A stretch of 64,000 nt of DNA, from contig JANEZZ010000735.1 of NCBI GenBank assembly GCA_026122225.1, positions 84,751 through 148,750 of the forward strand. The letters run 5' to 3'. Positions 45,346 through 55,265 of the stretch are shown in pieces; position 1 is the stretch's first letter; each line of letters opens with the position of its first letter. Both the position numbers and the translations under genes were made by a program. This DNA comes from Heloderma charlesbogerti. Its lineage: Eukaryota > Chordata > Lepidosauria > Squamata > Helodermatidae. A model generated the notes under the pieces. That model worked only from the letters and a program-made list of their open reading frames with translations, was not told the origin of the DNA and did not search any database.

Positions 45346-45478
45346 CTAGATAGCATCACTGATGCAATGAATATGAACTTGAGCACACTCCGGGAGAGAG
45401 TAGAGGACAGGAAGGCCTGGCGTGCTATGGTCCATGGGGTCACGAAGAGTCTGACATGACTTAACGACTGAACAACAA
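45346..45478 (+). mobile_element. Bov-B LINE 3' end, 133 bp (STK31 intron)
   Basis: It covers the last 33 or so codons of ORF2 (SITDAMNMNLSTLRERVEDR, KAWRAMVHGVTKS) and the GACTGAACAACAAAT end. ATACGGATTCT (45335-45345) and ATATGGATTCT (45479-45489) are a target duplication with one difference. It is a severely 5'-truncated insertion, antisense to STK31. Confidence 0.85.
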
Positions 45479-45774
45479 ATATGGATTCTGGAATTTTTCT
45501 TATGGCCAAGATGACTGCTTGGTTTTTTAAATCTTAACTAGGGCTGTGGTGAGAATTCAAAGCAGGGGCGCTTACACAGTTGAGCACCCCTGCTCAAATT
45601 CTTCAGAGCAGAGTCAAGGTGGGAACAGCCCATTGCAAGCAGCCTCACCACCACCTTACCAAAGAGAAGGAGAGGGTGTTTTTTTGCCTTGGGAGAGAAG
45701 GGGAGCATTCAGGGGCTTTTCATGGTATTGAAACAGGATACTCACAAATCACCAAGCACTTTCATCCCTAATTT

Positions 45775-45904
45775 AGGGTGAAATCCTATGCATGTTTAGA
45801 CAGAAAAAAAGTCCTACAATTTCCAGCATGCCCCAGCCACCCTTGTCAGCTGGGGCATGCTGTAAGACTTTTTCTGACTAAACATGCATAGGACTGCACC
45901 CTTA
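45775..45904. repeat. Palindromic MITE-like element P3 (STK31 intron)
   Basis: Left end AGGGTGAAATCCTATGCATG, right end CATGCATAGGACTGCACCCT. The inner arms CAGCATGCCCCAGC and GCTGGGGCATGCTG are perfect 14-bp complements around an 11-bp loop. The whole 130 bp folds as one long hairpin. The family is distinct from P1/P2. Confidence 0.75.
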
Positions 45905-46167
45905 CCCACTCAAACATTCTATGCAAAAAATAAGACTTTCCTCCTATATTTAGAAAGGAGATGTCACCACAAAAGATACTCTTATAATTCAGTGTTATTC
46001 ATACCCAATTTGCTATGAAGAGGATGGAATGACTGCATGGAAGAGAGGTTTAGAACCACTTCTTCACACTCATGATAGGTCTTTGATCTACAAGTTGTGC
46101 CAATGATACACTGCATGGCATAACACAGAGGTAGACAACATGGTGCCCACAAGCATACTGAGCAAAG

Positions 46168-46336
46168 GGCTGGATGTGCCTGATCTCATCTGATCTCAGC
46201 AGCTAAGCAGTGTCAGACCTGGTTAATACTTGGAAGGGAGACAGCCTGGGAATCAGGCTTCCTGCACTGAGCAGCGGGTTGGACTCAATGGTCTTGTAGG
46301 CTCCTTCCAACCCTATGATGCTATGCTATGCTATCT
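46168..46336 (+). repeat. 5S rRNA-derived SINE with a CR1-type tail (STK31 intron)
   Basis: Positions about 46176-46256 (GATCTCATCTGATCTCAGCA, GCTAAGCAGTGTCAGACCTG, GTTAATACTTGGAAGGGAGA) match the internal promoter and 3' half of 5S rRNA. The sequence then passes directly into the CR1 3' end (GAGCAGCGGGTTGGACTCAA ... TTCCAACCCTATGATGCTAT) with a short repeat tail. The 5' end of 5S is missing. The CR1 tail would let the CR1 machinery mobilise it. Confidence 0.75.
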
Positions 46337-46790
46337 AAGCACCAGTGTGCCCTCGGACCCCTTCTTTGGTGCCCAAAGAAATACCCTAGTCCTCTCAATT
46401 TTTATCTAACAGTATTTTATATGTTCTTACTGGCAGCTGGGATTGCTTCAAAGTGAAGTGGGAGCTTGTAGCTAAGGCCATCTTAATTTCCCATGAATGC
46501 CTCTGAGCAGATTACTTGTCCTTTGCAACTAGCTACACCCACTCATGGCACCCATTTTATGGTTGGGCCCAGGACAGCTTCTCAAGTTTCCAAATATGCC
46601 CACGGGGCCAAAAGATTGCCTACCCCAGCGTAACACATATTGAGTAAACTCGGGGGGGGGGGGATATCTGTGTCAGATGTTCACCCTTTTCAGTTTACGC
46701 CATATACATTATGCAGTACAATATGCAAAGTGAACATTCAATCAACACAATACCTTGTTTCAAAAGGTGCTTATGGAATTGAATACTTAC

Positions 46791-46892
46791 ATATTCTTCT
46801 TGTTCCCTGTATATTTCCTGGAATAAGTTATTTCGTAGTGCAGTGATTTCTTCTTTTATCTTTGCTATTTCAGAATCACTGTAATCGTCAGA
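46791..46892 (-). CDS. STK31: STK31 exon (34 codons), coiled-coil region
   Basis: The exon encodes SDDYSDSEIAKIKEEITALR, then NNLFQEIYREQEEY. The acceptor CTTCAG is at 46894-46893 and the donor is GTAAGT from 46790. Both boundaries are phase 0. A heptad pattern (I, I, I, L, L positions) supports a coiled coil. It joins directly to EKLNQLVQ in the next exon. Confidence 0.94.
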
Positions 46893-47999
46893 CTGAAGGC
46901 AGAAATTTTAAAATGTATCACCTCAGATTATTATGGTATTATTATATCAGGTCATATAATCTATTACAAATTGAGAATGCCACTTTTTTTCAAACACACA
47001 TTCTAGGGTAGAGCCACTAGATCAATCTAATGTACTTTCTTACTTTTCACCTGATAAGGTTAATACCGATTTCTTTTGGATTTTCCTTTGTTTACTTCCT
47101 GAAAGCGGTCTCAAGACAAATTACATTGTAGTAGCTGGAAAGGGCATGGGGACTCAATTTTATTGCCATATTGCCACAAACACCACATCTTTCTCACAGA
47201 CAGATCAACCTATTGATGATGATCAAGTAGTATTTTCATGTATCAGGACTAATTTACAAGACTACCAGCCATTTCGGAACAGAAGGCGTTTCAGTTGACC
47301 AGACAAGAAACAGCTCAACAAGTTCTTCAGCCGGGGAGGGTGGGGGGACCACACTCTCCATGGCCAAGAGGGGGAACACTGGTCTCAGAGAAATCTGATC
47401 TCCCAGATGGAAGATGTCAGTCATCCCTGATCAAAAGCATTCTAGAGAGGTACTCTGTTTTGGATTATTCTATTTTTAAGGGTGCTTGTTCCCTGATAAA
47501 TGATTAAAAAGTTACAAGTTAAGTTGTTTCAGTCCAAAATAAAAACACAACCCAGAAACAAATGAAGATATATATTGTTAACTTCTCATTATTATATTTG
47601 ATAATATGCCCCACCCTCCACAAAGCACCCCCCACCCCACCCCCCACAAAGCACAGTGATTGGAGCCCACAGTAAAACATGCCCCAGGATTAGAAGGCAG
47701 ACCTGTCAGTCACCCAACCACATTCCCTCCCTCCCCACTCTCCCTGCAGTGTTTAGAGAAACAAAACCAAAAGACGCTATTTGGAAACAAAATGTCTGCA
47801 GACACATATCATATCCAAACCATGTTGGTAATGAAGCCTTGTTCTGGAGCTGCTTCAGTTCTGTTGGCTTTGTAGGGAAGCCCACTTTGCCTTGGGACCT
47901 AACAAAATCAGACCAAAATGGCCCAGTTCTGCACATCGCTAGCTACTAATCATGACGGCTTATAATATCTCTAGGATCAGAGGCAGCATCCCTCTGAAA

Positions 48000-48140
48000 T
48001 ACCAGCTGCTGGGGAACAAAACAGTGGGAGTTACTGCACTCATGTCCTGCTTGTGGACTTCCCAGAGGCATACGGTTGGCCACTGTGACAAACAAGATGC
48101 TGGCTAGACAGGCCTTTGGTCTGATCCAGCAGGGCTAGAA
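48000..48140 (+). repeat. CR1/L3-type LINE 3' end (STK31 intron)
   Basis: CTCATGTCCTGCTTGTGGAC, TTCCCAGAGGCATACGGTTG and CCTTTGGTCTGATCCAGCAG form the 3' end of the same LINE family as 34090-34520. Confidence 0.6.
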
Positions 48141-48767
48141 CCTCAACTGAGAAATGTAATTTGATTACTCACTCTGTACTTACACGGCCCCACACTGCTT
48201 CTCTCCCATTCACCTATACGCTATTTATTCATACCATATAACACCCATGTGTTCCCCCACCATTTCATCTCAAGCCTGCAGTAACTGCACATGCAACATT
48301 TCAGGGGCCCATAACACCATAGACCTTCTATTCTGTTGCTCCAGGGTGGAAACATGAGAACTCACACTGTAGGAGAAGCTGAGTTTGGGTTATGTATAGG
48401 CCTATTACCAATCAGACATGTAATATTGCACTACCCAGTGATGATATTCTGCACTCTCCCTCTCACCCCACAGTAGAAATTTGAGAAACACTGTGTCTGT
48501 TTCATTCCAGTCACCTGTTGGTTTTTCCCCTCTTTTCTTTTTGCTTGATACTTCACTTGTTTTAATCTAGTTTTACTTAGGCTTTTATCTGCGTAGGTTT
48601 TATGTGAATCAATTGTAAAAAAAAAGAGTTCTCAAGTGCTAGACAGTAGCAGCTTCTCCCATGCAGTTAGCCATTTACTCTTGTGGACAGTGGGGAAAAA
48701 TGCTCTCCCTCATCAGTTAGTTCTGTCACAAAAGTTTGAATCATCAAAACAACACTTATTTCCATAC

Positions 48768-48899
48768 TTCTTCCAAGTTGTTTTTTTCTGCCAGCTTCCA
48801 TCTCAGCTGAGCCTTTATGTTTTTCATTCTCTTCTTAATCCATAACAAATCATCGACGTTAGGACTTGTATCCAGCCACTCCACAATCTGTTTTTTGAA
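48768..48899 (-). CDS. STK31: STK31 exon (44 codons), coiled-coil region
   Basis: The exon starts FKKQIVEWLDTSPNVDDL and ends RWKLAEKNNLEE. The acceptor TTTTAG is at 48901-48900 and the donor GTATGG starts at 48767. Both boundaries are phase 0. The lysine-rich helix IKKRMKNIKAQLRWKLAEK is typical of this part of STK31. It joins in frame to SDDYSDSE in the next exon. Confidence 0.94.
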
Positions 48900-49523
48900 C
48901 TAAAATGAAGACATGAGTAAGAAACTGTTTTACGTACACTAGAACAGGGGTGGAGAACCACAGGTCCAGGAGCCAAATCCAGCTGCCTAGAGTGCCCCTT
49001 CTCCCGACCTGATCGTTTGGTGGTTTCCTGGCTTTTATGCACTGTTTTCCACGTTGTGCAAGACTGAAATGCCTCTTCTAATGCTTTGTTACTGGCAGCA
49101 CGGAATACAGTGGTATTTTGGCCTCACCCCTTTTGCCTTTTGCCCCGCCCCTTTGGCCTTGCCCCACCCACTGCAACCCCCAAGAGCTTCTCCAAAACTG
49201 AACTCAGTCCTAAGGCTGAGCAGTAGAAAAAATGTTCTTTTCATTTCAAAAGGAAGATTATTACTTACACACAAAAATTAGCTGCTTAGGAACTTTTAGT
49301 TTTAGGATCAAATAAATAACAGAAACATAACACAAATATCTAGTTTATAGGATTGTATTTACAAAACATTACTCAGGTAATACAGAAGTCATATTACCTG
49401 TATATCTGAGTTATTCAAGGGAGATTCCTAAGCATCTCTAAAACGCTTTCCCAAACTAAGTTTGAAAACATGGTTTGTTTTAATTCTGAACATACAACGA
49501 ATAAACAACTTGGAAAAACTGAC

Positions 49524-49643
49524 CTCCACACTGTCGAGATACTTGCGATAGACAGTACTTAAGAGATGTTGTTCTTGGTGGATCTTCTGCATAACCTCAT
49601 TGTACACGTTTTGAATTATTTTTCTGTCAGCTTCATCTAACTC
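49524..49643 (-). CDS. STK31: STK31 exon (40 codons), coiled-coil region
   Basis: The exon encodes ELDEADRKIIQNVYNEVMQK and ends YRKYLDSVE. The acceptor TTTAG lies at 49645-49644. It is preceded by a (CCCT)n pyrimidine tract, which is the complement of the GGGA repeat at about 49658-49680. The donor is GTCAGT from 49523. Both ends are phase 0. Amphipathic helical heptads are visible, fitting the predicted coiled-coil stretch before the kinase-like domain. Confidence 0.94.
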
Positions 49644-49657
49644 CTAAATGGAATGAG

Positions 49658-49680
49658 AGGGAGGGAGGGAGGGAGGGAGA
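49658..49680 (+). repeat. (GGGA)n tract, (CCCT)n on the gene strand
   Basis: Five GGGA units lie 15-37 nt upstream (gene sense) of the acceptor of the exon at 49524-49643. On the STK31 pre-mRNA it is a C/U-rich tract. The plus strand, which is the transcription template, has four or more G-triplets with single-base loops and fits the G-quadruplex pattern. Confidence 0.7.
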
Positions 49681-50789
49681 ACCATACCTAAAGTTGCATT
49701 AAGTTTGTTGATTTCAACAAAGATATGGAGGCCATTCTTAATGACAAAGCTTATGATGGCTTATCAGTTTTTATTCGTGAAGAACAGGAAGAACTCAAAT
49801 TCTTAAGACTCCACCAAGCAGTTTAAGTTAAGCCCGTTTGACATTTCTATGGTACACATACCCCTATTTAGTAGAAACTTGGGTTTTATGTTTTTGTTAA
49901 TTGATCCAATAAAGAATAATTCTCATTTGAATTCTCCTGTTTTGCAACAGATTGCACTAACAGGAGCACCAATTGAACTGTTAATAATTATCGGGGGGGG
50001 GGGTCTTTACAAAACACACAGAAAAAAATCTGAGCTTCTATTCTCTGGAACACAGTGTGAAATACGTAAAAACAAGTGAAGACCTGCAAAATATTTTTTA
50101 ACAGTTTTGTGTATTTTCCTACTACCTTTGTGTTTGTTACAATCTCCTGCCCCCCCCAACACATGTTTTAAACACTGTAAATTAAGTACAACAACCTTCT
50201 GATTTTAAATAGCAAGTGTGAACCCATGAAAACTATTTGCAGAAGACAGAAAAGGACAGAGCAAAGAGGAGGATTTTGTGCCCTCCCCTCTTTTGCTCTC
50301 CTTGTCCCTTTTTTAATCCAACTAAGGTAGGGCTGCAGAACCTCAATCTAGCTGTCCTGCAGTCCCAATCCTGCCCTGCTGGTGTCTCCCAGATGACCAT
50401 GCCCCCTTGGCCTGGCTCTCTTCCCTTCCCCTCAACCACTGATCATTCAGTGGTTTCCTGGGTTTTGTGCAGTTTTTTCCCCATTCTAAAAAGGCTGAAA
50501 TGCCTTTCCTAAGGCTTAATTACTGGAGTCAGTAAGCGCTCTCAGCTAAAATATGTTTGTGGTTTTGGTCCCACCCCTTTTGCCTTCAAGCCCCACCCAC
50601 CACTGGCACGTCTCCTAAATGGAATTCGACCCTGAGGCCAAAAGAGGTTGTGCACTAAGGAGAGCCTAGCATGGAAGTAACCTTTGAAATGCCACTGAGT
50701 GCCATTTTGGGTAGAAAGGCAGGGTACAAAATCAAATCAAAATCAATAAAATAAAATAAAATGCACATGCCGTTTAAAGCAATGCAACA

Positions 50790-51285
50790 CAGATGCATGC
50801 CACCTGGGCTCTGATGCACATTCCTCCAGCAATTGGTGTACACAGGTATACTGCCTCCGATACCGGAGGTAGCACAAAGCCATCAGGAATAGTAGCCACT
50901 GATAGACTTCTCCTCCAGGAATTTATCTAACCCCTTTTTAAAGCCATCCAAATTGGTGGCCATCACTCCATGTTGTGGTAGAGAATTCCATAGTTTAACT
51001 ATGCGCTGTGTAAAGAAGTATTTCCTTTTATCTGTCCTGAATTTCCCACCAGTCAGTTTCATGGGATGACCCCAGTTTCTAGTACTATGAGAGAAGGAGA
51101 AAAATTTCTCCCTATCGACATTCTCCACATCATGCATAATTTTGTAGACTCTATCAGGTCTCCCCTTGCTCGCCTTTTCTCCAAGCTAAACAAGCCCAGC
51201 TGTTGTAACTTTCCCTCCTAAGGGAGATGCTCCAGCCCCTTGATCATTTTAGTTGCCCTTTTCTGCACTGGAGCCGGGGGGGGGG
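50790..51285 (-). repeat. CR1/L3-type LINE 3' fragment (STK31 intron)
   Basis: The minus-strand frame 51137-50883 reads STRNWGHPMKLTGGKFRTDK, then RKYFFTQRIVKLWNSLPQ, the usual C-terminal block of CR1-group ORF2. The part upstream has lost its frame. Confidence 0.7.
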
Positions 51286-51639
51286 ATGTTTTTTCCAAAA
51301 CCATTTAGTTTCCTAATTTTTCTGAGTTCCCCTCATTCTTTCCAGGCCTTCACATCTTTATCCCCACCCCATTTGGGCCTCAGGCTGAAGGAAAGTAAAA
51401 AGCTGCTGACTTCCATTCAGCCCAATGTATAGCCCCAGCCAATACTTCCTTGATATTCTCTGTGCCACACTGTATTTTTACTACTTTGCAGTGAAATTTT
51501 GTGGTTGATATATTTTAGAATTTTATTATGGTTCTTGAGATGTATTCCTTTGTTACTGATTTAACGAAGTATTTTAATTTTTTCAGGAAGCTGCCGCCAT
51601 GAGGGTATGCGTCCTAAAAGGGTGGACAATAAATATCTT

Positions 51640-51963
51640 AGATAAAATAAAAGGAACACAGGAAGCTGTGCTATTCTGAGTCAGACCATTGGTCCATCTA
51701 GGCCATTATTGTTGACACTGACTGGCAGCAGCTCTCCAAGGTTTCAGGCTTGAATTTTTCCTGCCCTACCTGGAGATGCCAGGGATTGAACCTGGAACCT
51801 TCTGGATGCAAAGCATGTGCTCTACCATTGAGCTATGGCTCCTCCCCGCAAAAAGGCCTACAGCTCTCAGTAATACTAAGCAGTCTCCCATCCAAGTACT
51901 AACCAGACCCAACTCTGCTTAGCTTCTGAGATCAGGCATGCTCAAGGTAGTATGGTCATAGAC
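51640..51963 (-). repeat. 5S-tRNA chimeric SINE (5S-Sauria type) in an STK31 intron
   Basis: Read on the minus strand, 51963-51854 is an almost complete 5S-like sequence (GTCTATGACCATACTACCTT, CTAAGCAGAGTTGGGTCTGG, TACTTGGATGGGAGAC, then AGCTGTAGGC). It is followed at about 51850 by a tRNA-like unit (GAGCCATAGCTCAATGGTAG, CAGGTTCAATCCCTGG) and then the Sauria-type body and tail (TGGACCAATGGTCTGACTCA ... CTTCCTGTGTTCC). Both parts have polymerase III internal promoters. Chimeras of this kind are known from Anolis. It is a repeat, not a working 5S or tRNA gene. Confidence 0.8.
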
Positions 51964-52511
51964 ATTATGAGGCAACATGACAGCAGGACATATGTGCAGT
52001 CCTGAACAAACACATCCAGTCTGTGCAGAGACTGGGGGGAGGGCACCTGCATTTTCCCCTCCAAGAAGCCAATATTTTCCCACATAACTCAGTATACAGG
52101 ACCCACTTTGACCCCCCACCCCAGGTCCCTGACATACCTACTTGTACTGACATACAAGGAGAGTGATAAATGAAGGACAGCAGGGAAGTGGGGGGAGAGG
52201 GAAAATGAAACACATTACATCAAAACCCAACAGGAAAAAAATAAAGCAACTGTAAACAATACATCAGACAAAGGTCAGTCAAATAATTACAAGTGGATGG
52301 GAATACGGAATAGTGACAACCTTGTAATGAAGTCTTCAAAGGGTAAACAGTACTCGACTACTAGGGAAATTAGTTGCAGTAAATCCTGGACAATGCTCCT
52401 CCTTACATTCCAGTGAAACAGTCAGGCACATGTGTTCTATCCAAAAGATGCAAAGCCTTTTAAAATGCAGAAGTGGAGGGCTTTTCTTTAAAACGAAGAA
52501 ATCTAACTTAC

Positions 52512-52628
52512 AGTTAGAAAAATGTCCAATTCTTGGGAAATATCCAACTCAACGTTCTTGAGAACTTCATCCACGTTTCCAGACACATCCTCAAATTCCA
52601 AGGATGTATCCGATGTCATGTCAAAGAA
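52512..52628 (-). CDS. STK31: STK31 exon (39 codons), central region
   Basis: The exon encodes FFDMTSDTSLEFEDVSGN and ends ELDIFLT. The acceptor is CTTCAAG at 52630-52629 and the donor is a consensus GTAAGT from 52511. Both boundaries are phase 0. The acidic sequence with a helical second half joins in frame to ELDEAD in the next exon. The open frame, the matching phases and the resemblance to the STK31 family make this a firm exon. Confidence 0.92.
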
Positions 52629-52884
52629 CTTGAAGGAAAAGAAACAAGAAAAGTGGGATATCTATACAAATATTAACAAGCTGTGTCAGCAAATTAAGAA
52701 ATCTCTGCATGAAGACTGCTCAAGACGTTAACACTGAGTGAAAATAAGGGTGTAGGTTTTATGACTATGGGTTCCACGCTGCTCAACAGAGCTGCTCAGC
52801 AACCTTGACCCTTTCTGTATGTCACTTGCACAGAGCAATGGATGATGCCCAACATGTTCCTATGCTGTTCAACACACTCTATCC

Positions 52885-52985
52885 CAGCCTTCAACTCCCA
52901 TCAATCCCAGTCAGCATGGCCAATGACAAAGGATGCTGAGGACTGTAGTCCAAGCATCTGGAGGACATCAGATTGGGGAAGGCTG
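52885..52985. mobile_element. hAT-like MITE, shortened (STK31 intron)
   Basis: It starts CAGCCTTCAACTCCCATC and ends CAGATTGGGGAAGGCTG. The flanks CTCTATCC and CTCTACCC are an 8-bp duplication with one difference. The left arm has an internal deletion. Confidence 0.7.
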
Positions 52986-53278
52986 CTCTACCCATACAAC
53001 TCAACCTTGAGAGTGAATCACCTAGCCAACTTTGTGACAACACAATTCCCAAGGTTCTTTGGGGAAAGCCATGGTTGTTAAACAAGTTTCAAAGGACTTT
53101 TTTTTAGCCCCGGTTAATCTGTAACATTGATGTGCCCTGTAACAAACCAATGTAGTAGACGATTTCATCTGATGTTTTGAGATAGCTGCCTTGCAAAGCT
53201 CAGTGCCTCAAACTGTCGCCTCTCTTTTTACTAAAAAAAAAAAAAAAGGATCTTAACAACATGAGTCACTTTAGACCT

Positions 53279-55265
53279 GTTGTTGCTGTTGTTCAGTCGT
53301 TAATTCCTGTCCGACTCTTCGTGACCGCATAGCACGCCAAGCCTTCCTGTCCTCCGCTCTCTCCTGGAGCGTGCTCAAGTCCATATTCATCGCATCAGTG
53401 ATGCTATCTAGTCATCTCATCCTCTGCCGTCCCCTTCTCCTTTTGCCTTCAATCTTTCCCAGCATCAGGGTCTTTTCCAGTGAGTTTTCTCTTCACATTA
53501 GGTGGCCAAAATATTTGAGCTTCAGCTTCAGGATCTGTCCTTCCAATGAGCACTCAGGGTTGATTTCCTTTAGGATTGACTGACTGGACCTCCTTGCAGT
53601 CCAGGGGACTTGTAAGAGTCTTCTCCAGCACCACAGTTTGAAGGCATCAATTCTTCGGTGCTCAGCCTTCCGTCCAGCTCTCACAGCTATACATTACTAC
53701 TGGGAAAACCATAGTTTTGATTATACGAATCTTTGTCGGCAAGGTGATGTCTCTGCTTCTTACTATGCTGTCTCGGTGTTCCATAGCTTTCCTCCCAAGG
53801 AGCGTCTTTTAATTTCATGGCTACAGTCACCATCTGCAGTGATCTTGGAGCCCAAGAAAGTAAAATCTGTCACTGTTTCCATTTCTTCCCCTTCCATATG
53901 CCAGGAAGTGATGGGGCCAGATGCCATGATCTGAGTTCCTTTAATGTTGAATTTCAAACCAGCTTTTGCACTCTCCACTTTCACCCTCAACAAGAGGCTC
54001 TTTAGATCCTCTTCGCTGTCTGCCATTAGGGTGGTATCGTCTGTGTATCTGAGGTTGTTGATAATTCTCCCAGCAATCTTAATTCCGACCTGTGATTCAT
54101 CCAACCCGGTGTTTCTCATGATGTAATTTGCATATAAGTTAAATAAGCAGGGCAACAATATACAGCCTTGTCGTACTCCTTTCCCAATTTTGAACCAATT
54201 GGTTGTTCCATGTCCGCTTCTTACTGTTGCTTCTTGACCCTTGTACAGGTTTCTCAGGAGACAGGTAAGGTGGTCTGGTACTCCCATCTCTTTCAGAATT
54301 TGCCACAGTTTGTTGTGATCCACACAATCAAAGGCTTTAGAGTAGTCAATGAAGCAGAAAGAGACGTTTTTCTGGAATTCTCTTGCTTTCTCCATGATCC
54401 AGCGAATGCTGGCAATTTGATCTCTAGTTCCTCTGCCTCTTCGAAACCCAGCTTGTACTTCCAGTAGTTCTCGGTTCACATGCTGCTGAAGCCTAGCTTG
54501 TAGGATTTTGAGCATCACCTTGCTGGCATGTGAAATGAGCGCAATTGTGCGGTAGTTTGAACACTCTTTGGCATTGCCCTTCTTTGGAATTGGAATGTAA
54601 ACTGACCTTTTCCAGTCTTGCGGCCATTGTTGAGTGTTCCAAATTTGTTGGCATATTGAATGCAGCACTTTAACAGCATCATCTTTTAGGATTTTAAATA
54701 GCTCAGCTGGAATACTGTCATCTCCACTAGCTTTGTTGTTACTAATGCTTCCTAAGGCCCACTTGACTTCACTCTCTAAGATGTCCGGCTCAAGTTCAGT
54801 GACCACACTATCATGGCTATCAGGGACATTAAGGCCTTTCCTGTATAGTTCTTCTGTGTATTCTTGCCACCTCTTCTTAATCTCATCTGCTTCTGTTAGG
54901 TCCCTGCCTTCTTTGTCCTTTATCATGCCCGTCTTTGCACAAAACGTTCCCTTGAGATCTCCGATTTTCTTGAAGAGATCTCTAGTTTTTCCCATTCTAT
55001 TGTTTTCCTCGATTTCTTTGCATTGTTCATTTAAGAAGGCCTTCTTGTCTCTCCTTGCTGTTCTCTGGAACTCTGCATTCAGTTGGATATATCTTCCCCT
55101 TTCTCCCTTGCTTTTCACTTCCCTTCTTTGCTCAGCTCCTTGTAAAGCCTCCTCAGTCAGCCACTTTGCTTTCTTGCATTTTTCTTTGGGATGGATTTAG
55201 TTGCTGCCTCCTGAACAATGTTATGGACCTCCGTCCATAGTTCCTCAGGCACTCTATCAGGTCTA
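53279..55265 (-). mobile_element. Bov-B LINE, 5'-truncated (STK31 intron)
   Basis: The 3' end TTGTTCAGTCGTTAATTCCT is at the left. An open frame of 451 codons (55118-53763) covers LNEQCKEIEENNRMGKTRDL, FCFIDYSKAFDCVDH and GVRQGCILLP. NLRYTDDTTLMAD stands in place of YADD. Small deletions near 53800 and 53680 shift the rest. It lies in the same orientation as STK31, inside the 7.3-kb intron. No target duplication was identified. Confidence 0.9.

Noticed and set aside
51770..51850. tRNA-like sequence with A and B boxes
   Set aside because: It is the tRNA-derived part of a SINE. It continues into the 5S head on one side and the SINE body on the other, with no mature tRNA end.
51854..51963. Possible 5S rRNA gene
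   Set aside because: It has several changes from 5S, lacks a terminator T-run at its end and is fused to a SINE, so it is a derived repeat.
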